Positions 34,057-43,116 are shown, counted from the stretch's first letter. The stretch: 64,000 nt of DNA from Nocardiopsis ansamitocini (GCF_030268225.1 NZ_BSQG01000002.1:248001-312000), one strand, 5' to 3'. Numbers and translations: made by a program. The notes: generated by a model from the sequence alone, not told the origin.

Positions 34057-35502
34057 ATGGTTGCTTACAGCACCGACGACGCCGGTATCCCGGCACCCCA
34101 CGACGGGCTCTCGCAGTCCGTCGGCCCCAACGGCCCCCTCCTGCTCCAGGACCACTACCTGATCCAGAAGCTGGCGCACTTCGACCGCGAGCGGGTCCCG
34201 GAGCGCGTGGTGCACGCCAAGGGCGGCGGTGCTTACGGCGAGCTCGAGATCACCGAGGACGTCAGCCAGTACACCCGCGCGGGCCTCTTCCAGAAGGGGA
34301 AGAAGACCCCGCTGCTGCTGCGCTTCTCCAGTGTCGCCGGCGAGCTCGGCAGCCCCGACTCCGCCCGTGACCCCCGCGGGTTCGCGCTGAAGTTCTACAC
34401 CGAGGAGGGCAACTACGACCTCGTCGGCAACAACACGCCGATCTTCTTCGTGCGTGACCCCTCCAAGTTCCCCGACTTCATCCACTCCCAGAAGCGTCGT
34501 GCCGACAACCAGCTGCGCGACAACAACAACCAGTGGGACTTCTGGACGCTCAACCCGGAGTCGGCCCACCAGGTCACGTTCCTGATGACCGACCGCGGTA
34601 CCCCGAAGAACTGGCGCCACGTACACGGCTTCGGCAGCCACACCTTCCTCTGGTACAACGCCGCCGGTGAGAAGTTCTGGGTCAAGTACCACTTCAAGAC
34701 CGACCAGGGGATCGAGAACCTGACCGCGGGTGAGGCCAAGGCCCTGGAGGCCGAGGACCCCGACGCGTTCCGCCGCGACCTGTGGAACGCCATCGAGAAG
34801 GGCGACCACCCCTCCTGGACCGTCAACATCCAGGTCATGCCGTTCGAAGACGCCGCTGACTACCGGTTCAACCCGTTCGACCTGACCAAGATCTGGCCGC
34901 ACGCGGACTACCCCGAGATCACCATCGGCAAGTTCACCCTGAACCGGAACCCGCAGAACTACTTCGCTGAGCTGGAGCAGTCCGCCTTCCAGCCCTCGAA
35001 CCTGGTGCCCGGCATCGGTGCCAGCCCGGACAAGATGCTTCAGGGCCGGCTGTTCTCCTACCCGGACACCCAGCGCTACCGCATCGGGCCGAACTACCTG
35101 CACCTGCCGGTGAACCGGCCTCTGTCGCCGGTCAACACCTACAACCGCGACGGTGCCATGACCTATCACGCCACACCGGACCCGGTCTACGCTCCCAACA
35201 CGGTCGGCGGCCCGGTGGCCGACGAGTCGCTGTTCCAGGGCGCTGACTACCACGTGGCAGGCGAGATCGTGCGCTCCGCGTACGAACTGCACAAGGAAGA
35301 CGACGACTTCAGCCAGCCCCGCGCACTGTGGGAGAACGTTCTCTCCGAGACCGACCGCGCCAACCTGGTGAGCAATGTCGTGGGCCACGCCTCGGCCCCC
35401 GAGGTGACCGCCGACATGAAGAAGCGCGTCGTGGAGTACTGGACGAACATCCACCCGGACCTGGGCGGTGGCGTCGCCAAGGGACTGGGCGTCCAGGGCT
35501 AG
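34057..35502 (+). CDS. katA: Monofunctional heme catalase
   Basis: A 481-aa small-subunit catalase. Distal His53 is in RVVHAKGGGAYG, the conserved Asn in NNTPIFFVRD and the proximal heme-ligand Tyr in RLFSYPDTQRYRIGPNY. Decomposes H2O2 in the cytoplasm. Preceded by its likely regulator furA (93-bp gap) and followed by a very strong terminator. A typical clade-3 catalase without the long C-terminal flavodoxin-like domain. Confidence 0.96.
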   Translation: MVAYSTDDAGIPAPHDGLSQSVGPNGPLLLQDHYLIQKLAHFDRERVPERVVHAKGGGAYGELEITEDVSQYTRAGLFQKGKKTPLLLRFSSVAGELGSPDSARDPRGFALKFYTEEGNYDLVGNNTPIFFVRDPSKFPDFIHSQKRRADNQLRDNNNQWDFWTLNPESAHQVTFLMTDRGTPKNWRHVHGFGSHTFLWYNAAGEKFWVKYHFKTDQGIENLTAGEAKALEAEDPDAFRRDLWNAIEKGDHPSWTVNIQVMPFEDAADYRFNPFDLTKIWPHADYPEITIGKFTLNRNPQNYFAELEQSAFQPSNLVPGIGASPDKMLQGRLFSYPDTQRYRIGPNYLHLPVNRPLSPVNTYNRDGAMTYHATPDPVYAPNTVGGPVADESLFQGADYHVAGEIVRSAYELHKEDDDFSQPRALWENVLSETDRANLVSNVVGHASAPEVTADMKKRVVEYWTNIHPDLGGGVAKGLGVQG

Positions 35503-35544
35503 ACACGCCTGCGCCGTTCGGAGCTTCTGACGGCCCCGGGCACG

Positions 35545-35580
35545 GACCCGGTCGGGGATCAGCTGATCCCCGACCGGGTC
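35545..35580 (+). terminator. 36-bp perfect palindrome terminating the catalase gene
   Basis: GACCCGGTCGGGGATC, AGCT and the exact complement form one uninterrupted palindrome, followed by TTCGTGTTTT. Confidence 0.85.
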
Positions 35581-36168
35581 TTCGTGTTTTCCGCCCCCGA
35601 CGGCGGGTTCCAGGGACTTCACCGGCCCGCGCCCCGGTCGGCCCCGACGCTTTTCAGGGTTAATTTACCGATTGAGGCTTTTGGTAAATATGGAGGGGTT
35701 TCATGTTTTATTAACCGGTGGATTCGGTGTCCACTGCTAATTTGCGAAGAAAATTAGTAATCAGTGGTCCGGGTTTCGGTCCTCAATTCAGAGGGTTCTT
35801 TGAGCAATGCGGGCCATGGCCTCTTTGGTGCCCCTGTTGCCATGTAGGGTCGTTCTGACTAGGGGAAAGATGGAAGCTCCAGCCGTTAAGCGGCAACCGT
35901 CCAGCTTTCGAGGGGATTTGAACAAAAATTCCCGACGTCCCACAGAAAGCTGCTAGCGTTGCGGACCGTCAGCAAATGAGAGCGCAACGTTGCGTTATCT
36001 CCGGCGACTCGTACCGGTAATCGGTCGGTTGGCTGCTGTCATAAGAAAAAGGCTAAATCCCCCAGGCTTCCAGTATTGGGTTTGCGATTCACGATCCCGC
36101 TCGTGGTGACGCTATGCCCTCAAGTGGTTACGTCTCGTAACGCAGTCAGCGAAAGGCCATGCCTGAAC
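35581..36168. promoter_or_regulatory. Long AT-rich regulatory region upstream of the chaplin gene
   Basis: Contains several inverted repeats: ATTTACC (35663-35669)/GGTAAAT (35683-35689); CCACTGCTAATTT (35731-35743) with AAATTAG and CAGTGG (35751-35767); the 12-bp palindrome CGCAACGTTGCG (35983-35994); and GTTACG-TCT-CGTAAC (36127-36141) about 30 bp before the chaplin ATG. No gene is supported. Dense operator content fits a developmentally controlled promoter. Confidence 0.5.
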
Positions 36169-37239
36169 ATGCGTAAGAAAATGCTCGCCACCGCCTCCAC
36201 CGCCCTGCTCACCGCAGGTCTGGTCGGTGGCTTTGCCCCCTTCGCCCTCGCCGACCAGGTGACCAGCGGTTCCGGCAGCATCGCCGGTGGCAACCAGGTC
36301 AACGTCCCGGTGGACATCGAAGCCGCGATCTGCGGAAACTCCTTGGCGGTCCTGGGAATCTCCCAGGCCCAGTGCACCAAGGTCTCCCGGGTCGTCTACG
36401 CCGCCAGCGACGAGGGCAAGAGCGCCCAGAAGACCAGCGGTTCGGGCAGCATCGCCGGCGGCAACCAGATCAACATCCCGGTCGACACCGCCGTGGACGT
36501 CTGCGGCAACTCCATCGCCGTGGCCGGCCTGTCCCAGGCCAAGTGCACCAAGGTGGTCGAGGAGATCGCCGAGAGCTCCACCACCACGCAGCAGACCAGC
36601 GGTTCGGGCAGCATCGCCGGCGGCAACCAGGTCAACATCCCGATCAACGTCGCCCTCGACATCTGCGGCAACTCGGTGTCGGTCCTGGGGGTCTCCAAGG
36701 CCGAGTGCACCACCATCGTCAACATCATCCACGCCGCGCCGGAGAACGAGGGCGGCGCCGGTGAAGGGTCCGAGGGCGGTCAGCAGACCGACGGTTCGGG
36801 CAGCATCGGCGGCGGCAACCAGGTGAACATCCCCGTGGACACCGCCGTCAAGGTCTGCGGCAACGCCATCAGCGTGCTGGGCATCGGCGAGTCCGAGTGC
36901 GTCGAGAAGATCAGTCAGGGCAAGCCCGAGAAGCCCGAGAAGCCCGAGGAGCCCAAGCCCTCCGAGACCCCGGAGAAGCCCAAGCCCTCCGAGAAGCCCG
37001 AAGACCCCGACGGCGAGCGCGAGGAGCCCGAGGGCCCCGGTGAGCCCGAGGGACCGGGGGACACCGACAAGCCCGAGCCCCCGGCCGACGAGAAGCCCGT
37101 CGCCTCCGGTGGTCTTCCGGTGACCGGAGCCGCCCTCGGCGGCCTGGTGGCAGCCGCGGTCGCGGCCGTCGGCGGTGGCGGTGCGGCGATGTACCTCAGC
37201 CGTAAGAAGAAGGCCGCCGCCGCGGCCTCCGAGAGCTAG
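36169..37239 (+). CDS. Four-domain chaplin-like, sortase-anchored surface protein
   Basis: A 356-aa protein. Signal peptide 1-28 (cut after ALA), then four chaplin-type repeats at about 33-72, 80-119, 124-163 and 189-225. Each has a GSGSI-x-GGNQ opening, an IPV strand, CGN and a second Cys 15-16 residues later. A Pro/Glu/Lys-rich wall-spanning linker (231-310) leads to LPVTG at 316-320, a hydrophobic helix and a KKK tail, a sortase signal. Streptomyces long chaplins usually carry two domains. Expected role: amyloid-like hydrophobic coat on aerial structures, covalently anchored. Start ATG 36169 has GAAAGG upstream. Confidence 0.88.
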   Translation: MRKKMLATASTALLTAGLVGGFAPFALADQVTSGSGSIAGGNQVNVPVDIEAAICGNSLAVLGISQAQCTKVSRVVYAASDEGKSAQKTSGSGSIAGGNQINIPVDTAVDVCGNSIAVAGLSQAKCTKVVEEIAESSTTTQQTSGSGSIAGGNQVNIPINVALDICGNSVSVLGVSKAECTTIVNIIHAAPENEGGAGEGSEGGQQTDGSGSIGGGNQVNIPVDTAVKVCGNAISVLGIGESECVEKISQGKPEKPEKPEEPKPSETPEKPKPSEKPEDPDGEREEPEGPGEPEGPGDTDKPEPPADEKPVASGGLPVTGAALGGLVAAAVAAVGGGGAAMYLSRKKKAAAAASES

Positions 37240-37275
37240 CCCGTACTCCTGCCTCCCATCTCATCTCGCGCGTAG

Positions 37276-37311
37276 CGTGTGCCCCCCGACAAACCGGTCG
37301 GGGGGCACACG
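37276..37311 (+). terminator. Terminator after the chaplin gene
   Basis: A 15-bp perfect stem CGTGTGCCCCCCGAC and complement with an AAACCG loop. Confidence 0.85.
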
Positions 37312-37415
37312 CGCGTTGCAGGAAGGTGTCATGCGCATGTGACGCCGTGGTTCACCGCCTCCGCCTTCGGAGGGGGTGCTGCGCAGGGGGCGGAGGAGTC
37401 TCATAGCCTCAAGGG

Positions 37416-38255
37416 GTGCTCCGCGTTCTGATCTCACCCCGGATGCTGGCGTTCCACGCGCTGGTTCTGCTGGTCATTCCCTCTTTCATCGTGCTCGGCC
37501 AGTGGCAGTACGACCGCTCGGTGCTCAAGTCCGAGGCGGTCGCGTTGCAGGAGGCCAACCTGAGCGCCGCTCCGGTCCCGGTGGAGGAGTTGGCCCAGGT
37601 CGGTGCCGGCTTGCCGCGTGAGGACCGGTGGCGTTCGGTCACCGCCACCGGAACCTTCGATTCCGAGCACGAACTCCTGGTCCGCAACCGCGACGGTGCG
37701 CGCGGGGTCGGTCTCTACGTCGTCACGCCGCTGGTCACGTCCGAAGGCACCGGGCTGCTGGTCAACCGGGGGTGGGTGCCCCAGCCCCCCACGTCGACGG
37801 AACAGCCGGAGGTCCCTGCGCCGCCCGCCGGTGAAGTGACCGTCACCGGGCGGCTCCAGTTCTCCGAGACGCCCGAGAACACCGGGATCCGGGTTCGGGA
37901 CGGGCTGCCCGAAGGGCAGATCATGCTCATCGACGTGGACGCCATCGCCGGGACGGTCCCTTATCCGCTCTACGGTGGCTTCGCCGAATTGACCGATCAG
38001 GAGCCGGTCTCCGATCCGGCACCCGAGCGGGTCCCGGTGCCGGAGGTCGACACCGGTATGAACTTCTCCTACGCGGTCCAATGGTGGGTGTTCTCGTTGA
38101 TCGCGGTCGTGGGCTGGGTCTTTCTGGTCCGGCGCGAACTCAAGGATGCCGAGAACGGCACCGCCGGTCCGCCCGCGTCGGGCTCCGGCCCCGATCCCGG
38201 ACCGCCTCCGAGCACCGGTCCGCGGACGGGGCCGCCTGCCAAGATGGGCGCATGA
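37416..38255 (+). CDS. SURF1-family cytochrome oxidase assembly protein, copy 1
   Basis: A 279-aa protein with the SURF1 layout: N-terminal membrane helix (ALVLLVIPSFIVLGQWQYDR), an extracytoplasmic domain with GLYVVTPLVTSEGTGLLVNRGWVP, a second helix (WWVFSLIAVVGWVFLVRREL) and a Pro/Gly tail. Start GTG 37416; TAGCCT ends six bases upstream, consistent with a leaderless mRNA, though AAGGGG could also serve. Stop overlaps the next ATG (ATGA). Probably helps heme-a insertion into cytochrome c oxidase. Confidence 0.83.
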   Translation: MLRVLISPRMLAFHALVLLVIPSFIVLGQWQYDRSVLKSEAVALQEANLSAAPVPVEELAQVGAGLPREDRWRSVTATGTFDSEHELLVRNRDGARGVGLYVVTPLVTSEGTGLLVNRGWVPQPPTSTEQPEVPAPPAGEVTVTGRLQFSETPENTGIRVRDGLPEGQIMLIDVDAIAGTVPYPLYGGFAELTDQEPVSDPAPERVPVPEVDTGMNFSYAVQWWVFSLIAVVGWVFLVRRELKDAENGTAGPPASGSGPDPGPPPSTGPRTGPPAKMGA

Positions 38256-39091
38256 CCGATGACCTGATGGACGCCGCCGTCGAACGGATCGCACGCCGCG
38301 CACCCGGCGCGGGGGAGAGTGCCAGCGCAAGCCGGGTGTGGTGGGAACGTGAGGCTGACGATTACCAGGCCGAGCACGGTGCGTTCCTCGGCGACGCCGA
38401 ATTCGTATGGGGTCCGGAAGGTCTGACCGAGTCCGCGGCCCGACTCCTGGGCGACCCCGCGGACCTGGCCGGCGGCCGGGTGTTGGAGATCGGCTGCGGG
38501 GCCGGGCAGTGCGGGCGGTGGTTGCGCGGACAGGGAGCGACCGAGGTGGTCGGCATCGATGTCTCTCTGCGCCAGCTCCACCATTCCCGCCGTATCGACG
38601 AGGCGACCGGGTGCCGGTTGGCAACGGCCCAGGCCGATGCCCAGTTGTTGCCCTTCGCCGACGCCGCCTTCGATGCGGTGTGCTCTTCCTACGGGGCGTT
38701 TCCCTTCATTCCCGACGCCGCCGCCGCGCTTCGCGAGACGGCCCGGGTGCTGCGCCCCGGTGGCCGACTGGCTTTCTCCGTCAGCCATCCCGTCCGCTGG
38801 TGCTTTCCGGACTCGCCCGGTGAGGAAGGGTTGCGGGTGCGCGACTCCTACTTCGACCGCCGCGCCTATGTCGAGGAGGACGAACAGGGGCGCGCGCTGT
38901 ACGTGGAGTCGCACCAGACGGTCGGCGACTGGGTGCGGGCGATCAGTGGGGCGGGGCTGTTCCTGACCGATCTCGTCGAGCCTGAATGGCCTGCGGACAA
39001 CACCGAGGTCTGGGGTGGCTGGAGTCCACTCAGGGGGAAACTGATCCCTGGAACCGCGATCTTCGCAGCCCGCAAACCGGAAGGGGCCTAG
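38252..39091 (+). CDS. Class I SAM-dependent methyltransferase (UbiE-like)
   Basis: A 279-aa protein. SAM motif I is VLEIGCGAGQCGRWL, motif II follows VGIDVS, and the post-motif reads FDAVCSSYGAFPF, with LRPGGRLAFSV at motif III. It is coupled to the SURF1 gene by an ATGA overlap and followed after 4 bp by the Smr gene. Substrate is not evident. UbiE/MenG-like small-molecule methylation is likely; the heme/quinone context is only suggestive. Confidence 0.8.
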   Translation: MTDDLMDAAVERIARRAPGAGESASASRVWWEREADDYQAEHGAFLGDAEFVWGPEGLTESAARLLGDPADLAGGRVLEIGCGAGQCGRWLRGQGATEVVGIDVSLRQLHHSRRIDEATGCRLATAQADAQLLPFADAAFDAVCSSYGAFPFIPDAAAALRETARVLRPGGRLAFSVSHPVRWCFPDSPGEEGLRVRDSYFDRRAYVEEDEQGRALYVESHQTVGDWVRAISGAGLFLTDLVEPEWPADNTEVWGGWSPLRGKLIPGTAIFAARKPEGA

Positions 39092-39095
39092 CCCG

Positions 39096-39347
39096 GTGAA
39101 ACTCAAGCTCGACCTGCACGACGTCTACAACCGGGGCTCCGACATCGATCGTGCTCTGCGCGATGTCATCAACGAAGCCGTGCGCACCAAGGCCAAGACG
39201 GTGGAGATCATTCCGGGAAAGGGCTCCGGGCAGCTGAAGAAGCGGGTGCTGCGCTTCCTGGAATCCAAGGAGATCAAGCCGCTCTACCACCGGGTGGAGA
39301 AAGACTCCAAGAACTTCGGCCGGCTGTTCGTGCACTTCAAGCACTGA
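39096..39347 (+). CDS. Stand-alone Smr-domain protein
   Basis: An 83-aa Smr domain: LDLHDVYNRGSDIDRAL carries the conserved D-L-H, and IIPGKGSGQLKKRVLRFL the GKG motif. Smr domains are nicking or RNA-cleaving nucleases related to the MutS2 C-terminus. Start GTG 39096 immediately follows the methyltransferase gene, so the three genes form one operon ending at the strong terminator at 39441. Confidence 0.8.
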   Translation: MKLKLDLHDVYNRGSDIDRALRDVINEAVRTKAKTVEIIPGKGSGQLKKRVLRFLESKEIKPLYHRVEKDSKNFGRLFVHFKH

Positions 39348-39440
39348 GAAAGCCGGCTGGTCCGGGCGTGGCCGCTTGCTGGTCGGGGTGGCGTCGACGC
39401 TTTGATGGCCCGGTCCTTCTGCTCGACGCGGCCCGAATGC

Positions 39441-39479
39441 AGCGACTGCCCCGGGGGGTTTCCCGCCGGGGCAGTCGCT
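39441..39479 (+). terminator. Terminator of the SURF1-methyltransferase-Smr operon
   Basis: A 14-bp perfect stem AGCGACTGCCCCGG and complement with an 11-nt loop. Confidence 0.8.
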
Positions 39480-39480
39480 A

Positions 39481-39524
39481 TTGACAGCGGGAAAACGCTG
39501 TGACTATCGTCACGGGAAGCGCTT
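39481..39524 (+). promoter_or_regulatory. Promoter and LacI-type operator of the pectate lyase gene
   Basis: Consensus -35 TTGACA (39481-39486), an 18-bp spacer and -10 TATCGT (39505-39510). AAGCGCTT (39517-39524) at the likely start site is the core of a LacI-family operator (reverse reading GGAAAGCGCTTCC), and GGGAAAACGCT inside the spacer resembles a second site. Repression by a LacI-type sugar regulator is inferred. Confidence 0.6.
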
Positions 39525-39625
39525 TCCGGGAAAGTCTGCCCCCCTCTTCCCCCATAGCGAGGACCGCGCACGTCATGCCCTCGGCCGGGGCGAGGACGGG
39601 TGCGCTCCCGCGGCAAGGAGCCCTG

Positions 39626-40975
39626 ATGCGACGGACGATCGGCTACGGCCTCGCCCTGTCGATGCCTGTACTCCTCCTGGCGGCCGGTGCCGTCGCGGCC
39701 GACGAGAGGCCCGCGCCGGACGTCTCGCCCAGCGCCGAGCGGGTTGCCCGCCAGGTACTGGGACCCGACGACGGCTGGGCCTCCGCAGGAGCCGGGACCA
39801 CCGGCGGCTCCGCTGCCACCGCGGACCAGGTGCACGTCGTCAGCGACTACGCCCAACTGCAGGCCGCGCTGGCCGGCGGACGCGCCAACGACACCCCCAA
39901 GATCGTCTTCATCGACGGCACCATCGACGCCAACACCGACGAGCAGGGCCGACCGGTCAGCTGCGACCACTACGCCGACCCCGATTACGACTTCGCCGCC
40001 TACCTCGCCGAGTACGGTCCCGAGAACTGGGGGACCGACGAAGAGCCGCACGGCCCCCTTGAGGACGCCCGCGCCAGGTCCCAGGACAATCAGGGCGAGC
40101 AGATCATCTTCGAGATCGGTTCCAACACCACCCTCATCGGCCTGGGTGACGACGCCCGGCTGCTCGGCGCGCAGATGATGGTCGAGAGCGTCCACAACGT
40201 CATCATCCGCAACATCTCCTTCGAGAACGCCTACGACTGCTTCCCGCAGTGGGATCCCACCGACACCGCCGTGGGCAACTGGAACTCCGAGTTCGACAAC
40301 GTCTCGGTGCGCCGTTCGACCAACGTCTGGATCGACCACAACGAGTTCAGCGACGGCGACCTGCTCGACCGGGACCTCCCGGAGTACCTCGGCCGCGAGT
40401 ACCAGCAGCACGACGGGCTCCTGGACATCACGCACGGGGCCGACCTGGTCACCGTGTCCTACAACCATCTGTACGACCACGACAAGACCATGCTCATCGG
40501 AAGTACCGACTCGCCCACCCACGACGTCGGCAAACTCCGGGTCACCCTGCACCACAACAAATGGGAGGACATCCTCCAGCGCGCGCCCCGAGTGCGCTAC
40601 GGCCAGGTCCACATCTACAACAACCATTACGTGATTCCCCGGACCCCGCCGGGCGAGAAGGTCTACGAGTACTCCTGGGGCGTCGGCGTGGAGTCCCAGA
40701 TCTACGCGGAGAACAACTACTTCGAGGCCTACCGCGAGTTCGACCCGGCCGAGGTCATCGCGCACTGGAAGGGCACCGCGATGCATGAGTCGGGGACCTA
40801 CCTCAACGGCAGCGCGCCCAGGCACCGGGTGAGCCTGCTCGACGCCTACAACGCGGCCCGAGAGCCCGTCATCGGTTCCGGGGTCTCCTGGACGCCGGCC
40901 CATCACAACCGGATCGACCCGACGCGATCGGTGCCGGCCACGGTCCGCAAGGCGGGGACCGGCCAGATCCTCTGA
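39626..40975 (+). CDS. Secreted family 1 pectate lyase
   Basis: A 449-aa protein with signal peptide about 1-24 (LALSMPVLLLAAGAVAA). The beta-helix PL1 fold shows VWIDHNEFSDGDLLDRD with calcium-binding Asp residues, DGLLDITHGADLVTVSYN and the catalytic-Arg segment RAPRVRYGQVHIYNNHY. No carbohydrate-binding module is present. Start ATG 39626 has AAGGAG five bases upstream. Cleaves polygalacturonate outside the cell by beta-elimination. LacI-type operator sequences upstream suggest induction by pectin-derived sugars. Confidence 0.92.
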   Translation: MRRTIGYGLALSMPVLLLAAGAVAADERPAPDVSPSAERVARQVLGPDDGWASAGAGTTGGSAATADQVHVVSDYAQLQAALAGGRANDTPKIVFIDGTIDANTDEQGRPVSCDHYADPDYDFAAYLAEYGPENWGTDEEPHGPLEDARARSQDNQGEQIIFEIGSNTTLIGLGDDARLLGAQMMVESVHNVIIRNISFENAYDCFPQWDPTDTAVGNWNSEFDNVSVRRSTNVWIDHNEFSDGDLLDRDLPEYLGREYQQHDGLLDITHGADLVTVSYNHLYDHDKTMLIGSTDSPTHDVGKLRVTLHHNKWEDILQRAPRVRYGQVHIYNNHYVIPRTPPGEKVYEYSWGVGVESQIYAENNYFEAYREFDPAEVIAHWKGTAMHESGTYLNGSAPRHRVSLLDAYNAAREPVIGSGVSWTPAHHNRIDPTRSVPATVRKAGTGQIL

Positions 40976-41065
40976 GGCCGGCCGAGCGGCTTCGCCCCTG
41001 ACGATTCCCCTGAGCAGCGCCCCTGGTGTCTCCCCTCCGCCGGGGGCGCTCGCACGTCGTACACG

Positions 41066-41104
41066 CGAACCGGCCCCGTCGCCTATGGGGTCGGGGCCGG
41101 TTCG
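41066..41104. terminator. Bidirectional terminator between pectate lyase and PmtA-like genes
   Basis: CGAACCGGCCCCG pairs with CGGGGCCGGTTCG around a 13-nt loop, directly before the minus-strand stop. Confidence 0.8.
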
Positions 41105-41112
41105 GCCACAGG

Positions 41113-41805
41113 TCAGTCCAGCGGTTTGCGCAGGTGAAAGATCCACGCGGGCGGCAGGTTGAGCAGGATGCGGTCCGTGCCGATCCCGTAGCGGTTCACC
41201 CACTCCTCGACGACCCAGCTCGACTGGGCCTGGCGCAGGTACTGCTCGCGCGGCGCGATGACCGCCTTGATCTCCTTGGTGTAGAGGTAACCGAAGAAGG
41301 ACAGGCGTCCGCCGGGACGAAGCACGGTGAAGTAATAGTCCAGGATCGTGCGGACCTCATCGGCGGTGAAGTTGGCGAAAGGCAGTCCGGAGATGATCGT
41401 GTCGAAGCGGCGGTCGGTTCCCAGGTCGTTCACCAGGGCGGTGTGCACGGTCGTACGGTCGCTGGCGTTGCTGAAGACCGGGTCGGTCTTCACCATTTCC
41501 TCAAGGTGCCGGGTGAAGCGCGGGTTCGCCTCCACCATGTCGAGGGTGTCGCCCTCGCGCATGTGCGCGGCGATAGCCCGGGACACCGGCCCGGTTCCCG
41601 AACCGGCCTCCAGGATGTTGATCGGGGCGGTCGGGTCGTCCCGTTGGGTGACGAAGCGGGTCAGTGCAGTGGACAGTGCCGTTCCACTGGGTGCGATCGC
41701 ACCCGTCGCGCGAAACGTCTGAAATGCCTGCTGGATGAATAATCCGGCGTCACGCAGTCGGTGGTCGAGGCGCAGGGGCTCAAAAGGGCTCTGGGTCGCT
41801 GCCAT
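41113..41805 (-). CDS. PmtA-like phospholipid/small-molecule methyltransferase
   Basis: A 230-aa class I methyltransferase: motif I ILEAGSGTGPVSRAI, acidic VEANPRF, and TIISGLPFANF, a motif shared by phosphatidylethanolamine N-methyltransferases (PmtA) and KsgA-like rRNA enzymes. C-terminus ends in a short amphipathic stretch. The substrate call is by motif only. Start ATG 41805. Confidence 0.72.
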   Translation of the reverse strand: MAATQSPFEPLRLDHRLRDAGLFIQQAFQTFRATGAIAPSGTALSTALTRFVTQRDDPTAPINILEAGSGTGPVSRAIAAHMREGDTLDMVEANPRFTRHLEEMVKTDPVFSNASDRTTVHTALVNDLGTDRRFDTIISGLPFANFTADEVRTILDYYFTVLRPGGRLSFFGYLYTKEIKAVIAPREQYLRQAQSSWVVEEWVNRYGIGTDRILLNLPPAWIFHLRKPLD

Positions 41806-42074
41806 AGAAGAACGCTACTGCCTGTCCCGTTAAGACGGTGGTTAGTTGATCGTCCGTTTTTCTCCCACTGCGTCGATACGGGCTGGTGGGGCTGTTCCCA
41901 TCTCCCCACCGAACAGAAGGCGGCAACGGTCCTGTTCGGGCGCGTCGAGAAAACCGTCGTGGGCGGGACCTGCCGGATGGGGGCGGACACGGACGTGCCC
42001 CGGCCGCCAGGGCATGAGGATCCCGTGGTTTCGGGACCGTGCAACCGATGGCCAAGCGGATAGCATTGCCGACT

Positions 42075-42938
42075 ATGAGTGACCACCGGACCCATCCCCG
42101 TACCGCTCTGATCACCGGTGCCTCCACCGGTATCGGGGAGGAGTACGCTCGCCAACTCGCCGAGCGCGGCTTCGCGCTCGTACTGGTCGCACGCCGCGCC
42201 GAGGCCCTCTCCGCGCTCGCGGCCGAGCTCTCTGCGCAATACGGCGTGGTGGTCGAGGAGATCCCCGCGGACCTCACCGACCCCGACTCCCTGGCCGTGG
42301 TCGAGGAGCGGCTGCGTGTCGGGGAGGGAGGCGAGCTCACGCCGATCGACCTGCTGGTCAACAACGCAGGACAGGGCCACGGAGGCGAGTTCGCCAGGCA
42401 GGACCCCGCGGACGTGCAGAGCACGATCGCGCTCAACATCACCGCCCTGACCAAGCTCGCGCACGCGGTGCTCCCCGTTCAGATCGAGCGCTCGAACGCC
42501 ACGAGCGGCCGACGGCCGCTCGGGGGCCCCAACCGGTCGTCGGCCGTGGAGGGGCGGCAGCTGCTCGGGATCATCAACGTCGCCTCGATCGCCGGACTGA
42601 TGCCGTCCTCGCCGGGCGGTGCGATCTACGCGGCCACCAAGGCGTACGTCCTCTCGTTCTCCGAGACGGTGGCCGTCGAGGCCAGTCGCAACGGAGTCCG
42701 GGTCACCGCCGTGGTCCCCGGTTACGTGCGCACCGACATGAGCCGGTACGCCCAGGAGGCCGGTGTCCCCGACATCGGCTTCGTCGCCAAGGACCACGTG
42801 GTCTCCGAGTCGCTGCGCGCGTGGGCGGCCGGCCGTTCCCGTGTGGTTCCGGGGCCGCAGTACAAGGTCGCCAGTGGTCTGCTCGGGGTGTTTCCCCGCG
42901 GACTTTTCAGCGCGGTCGCCGACCGGTTCACCCGGTAA
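42075..42938 (+). CDS. Short-chain dehydrogenase/reductase with an inserted loop
   Basis: A 287-aa SDR: TGASTGIGEEYAR cofactor motif, NNAGQGHGG, catalytic Ser in INVASIAG and YxxxK in IYAATKAYV. Between strand beta-5 (AVLPVQIER) and IINVAS lies an extra loop of about 20 residues (SNATSGRRPLGGPNRSSAVE) not usual in the family. Start ATG 42075; TAGCAT ends eight bases upstream, so the mRNA may be leaderless. Substrate unknown; a long-chain ketoreductase type is plausible. Confidence 0.82.
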   Translation: MSDHRTHPRTALITGASTGIGEEYARQLAERGFALVLVARRAEALSALAAELSAQYGVVVEEIPADLTDPDSLAVVEERLRVGEGGELTPIDLLVNNAGQGHGGEFARQDPADVQSTIALNITALTKLAHAVLPVQIERSNATSGRRPLGGPNRSSAVEGRQLLGIINVASIAGLMPSSPGGAIYAATKAYVLSFSETVAVEASRNGVRVTAVVPGYVRTDMSRYAQEAGVPDIGFVAKDHVVSESLRAWAAGRSRVVPGPQYKVASGLLGVFPRGLFSAVADRFTR

Positions 42939-43116
42939 CGGTCTCCGACCCGCGGGCGGGGGCCAGAAGCGGGTGATGGAGTGTGGGCGTATCCCCCTGA
43001 ACATGCCTTTTTCGTTCTCCGATGTGACACCGGTTCAGTTCCTATCGGACGGTCCGGGTCACGCCGGGGGACGGCTGCGCCTAATGTAGAAGGGCACGTA
43101 GTCGAGGAAAGTGATC

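Noticed and set aside
36159-36176. Tiny frame ATG CCT GAA CAT GCG TAA overlapping the chaplin start
   Set aside because: A 5-codon frame can arise by chance and has no amino-acid-run or attenuator structure to suggest a leader peptide.
39284-41203. Long antisense frame over the pectate lyase gene
   Set aside because: It crosses two terminators and the Smr gene and has composition typical of reverse-strand shadows.
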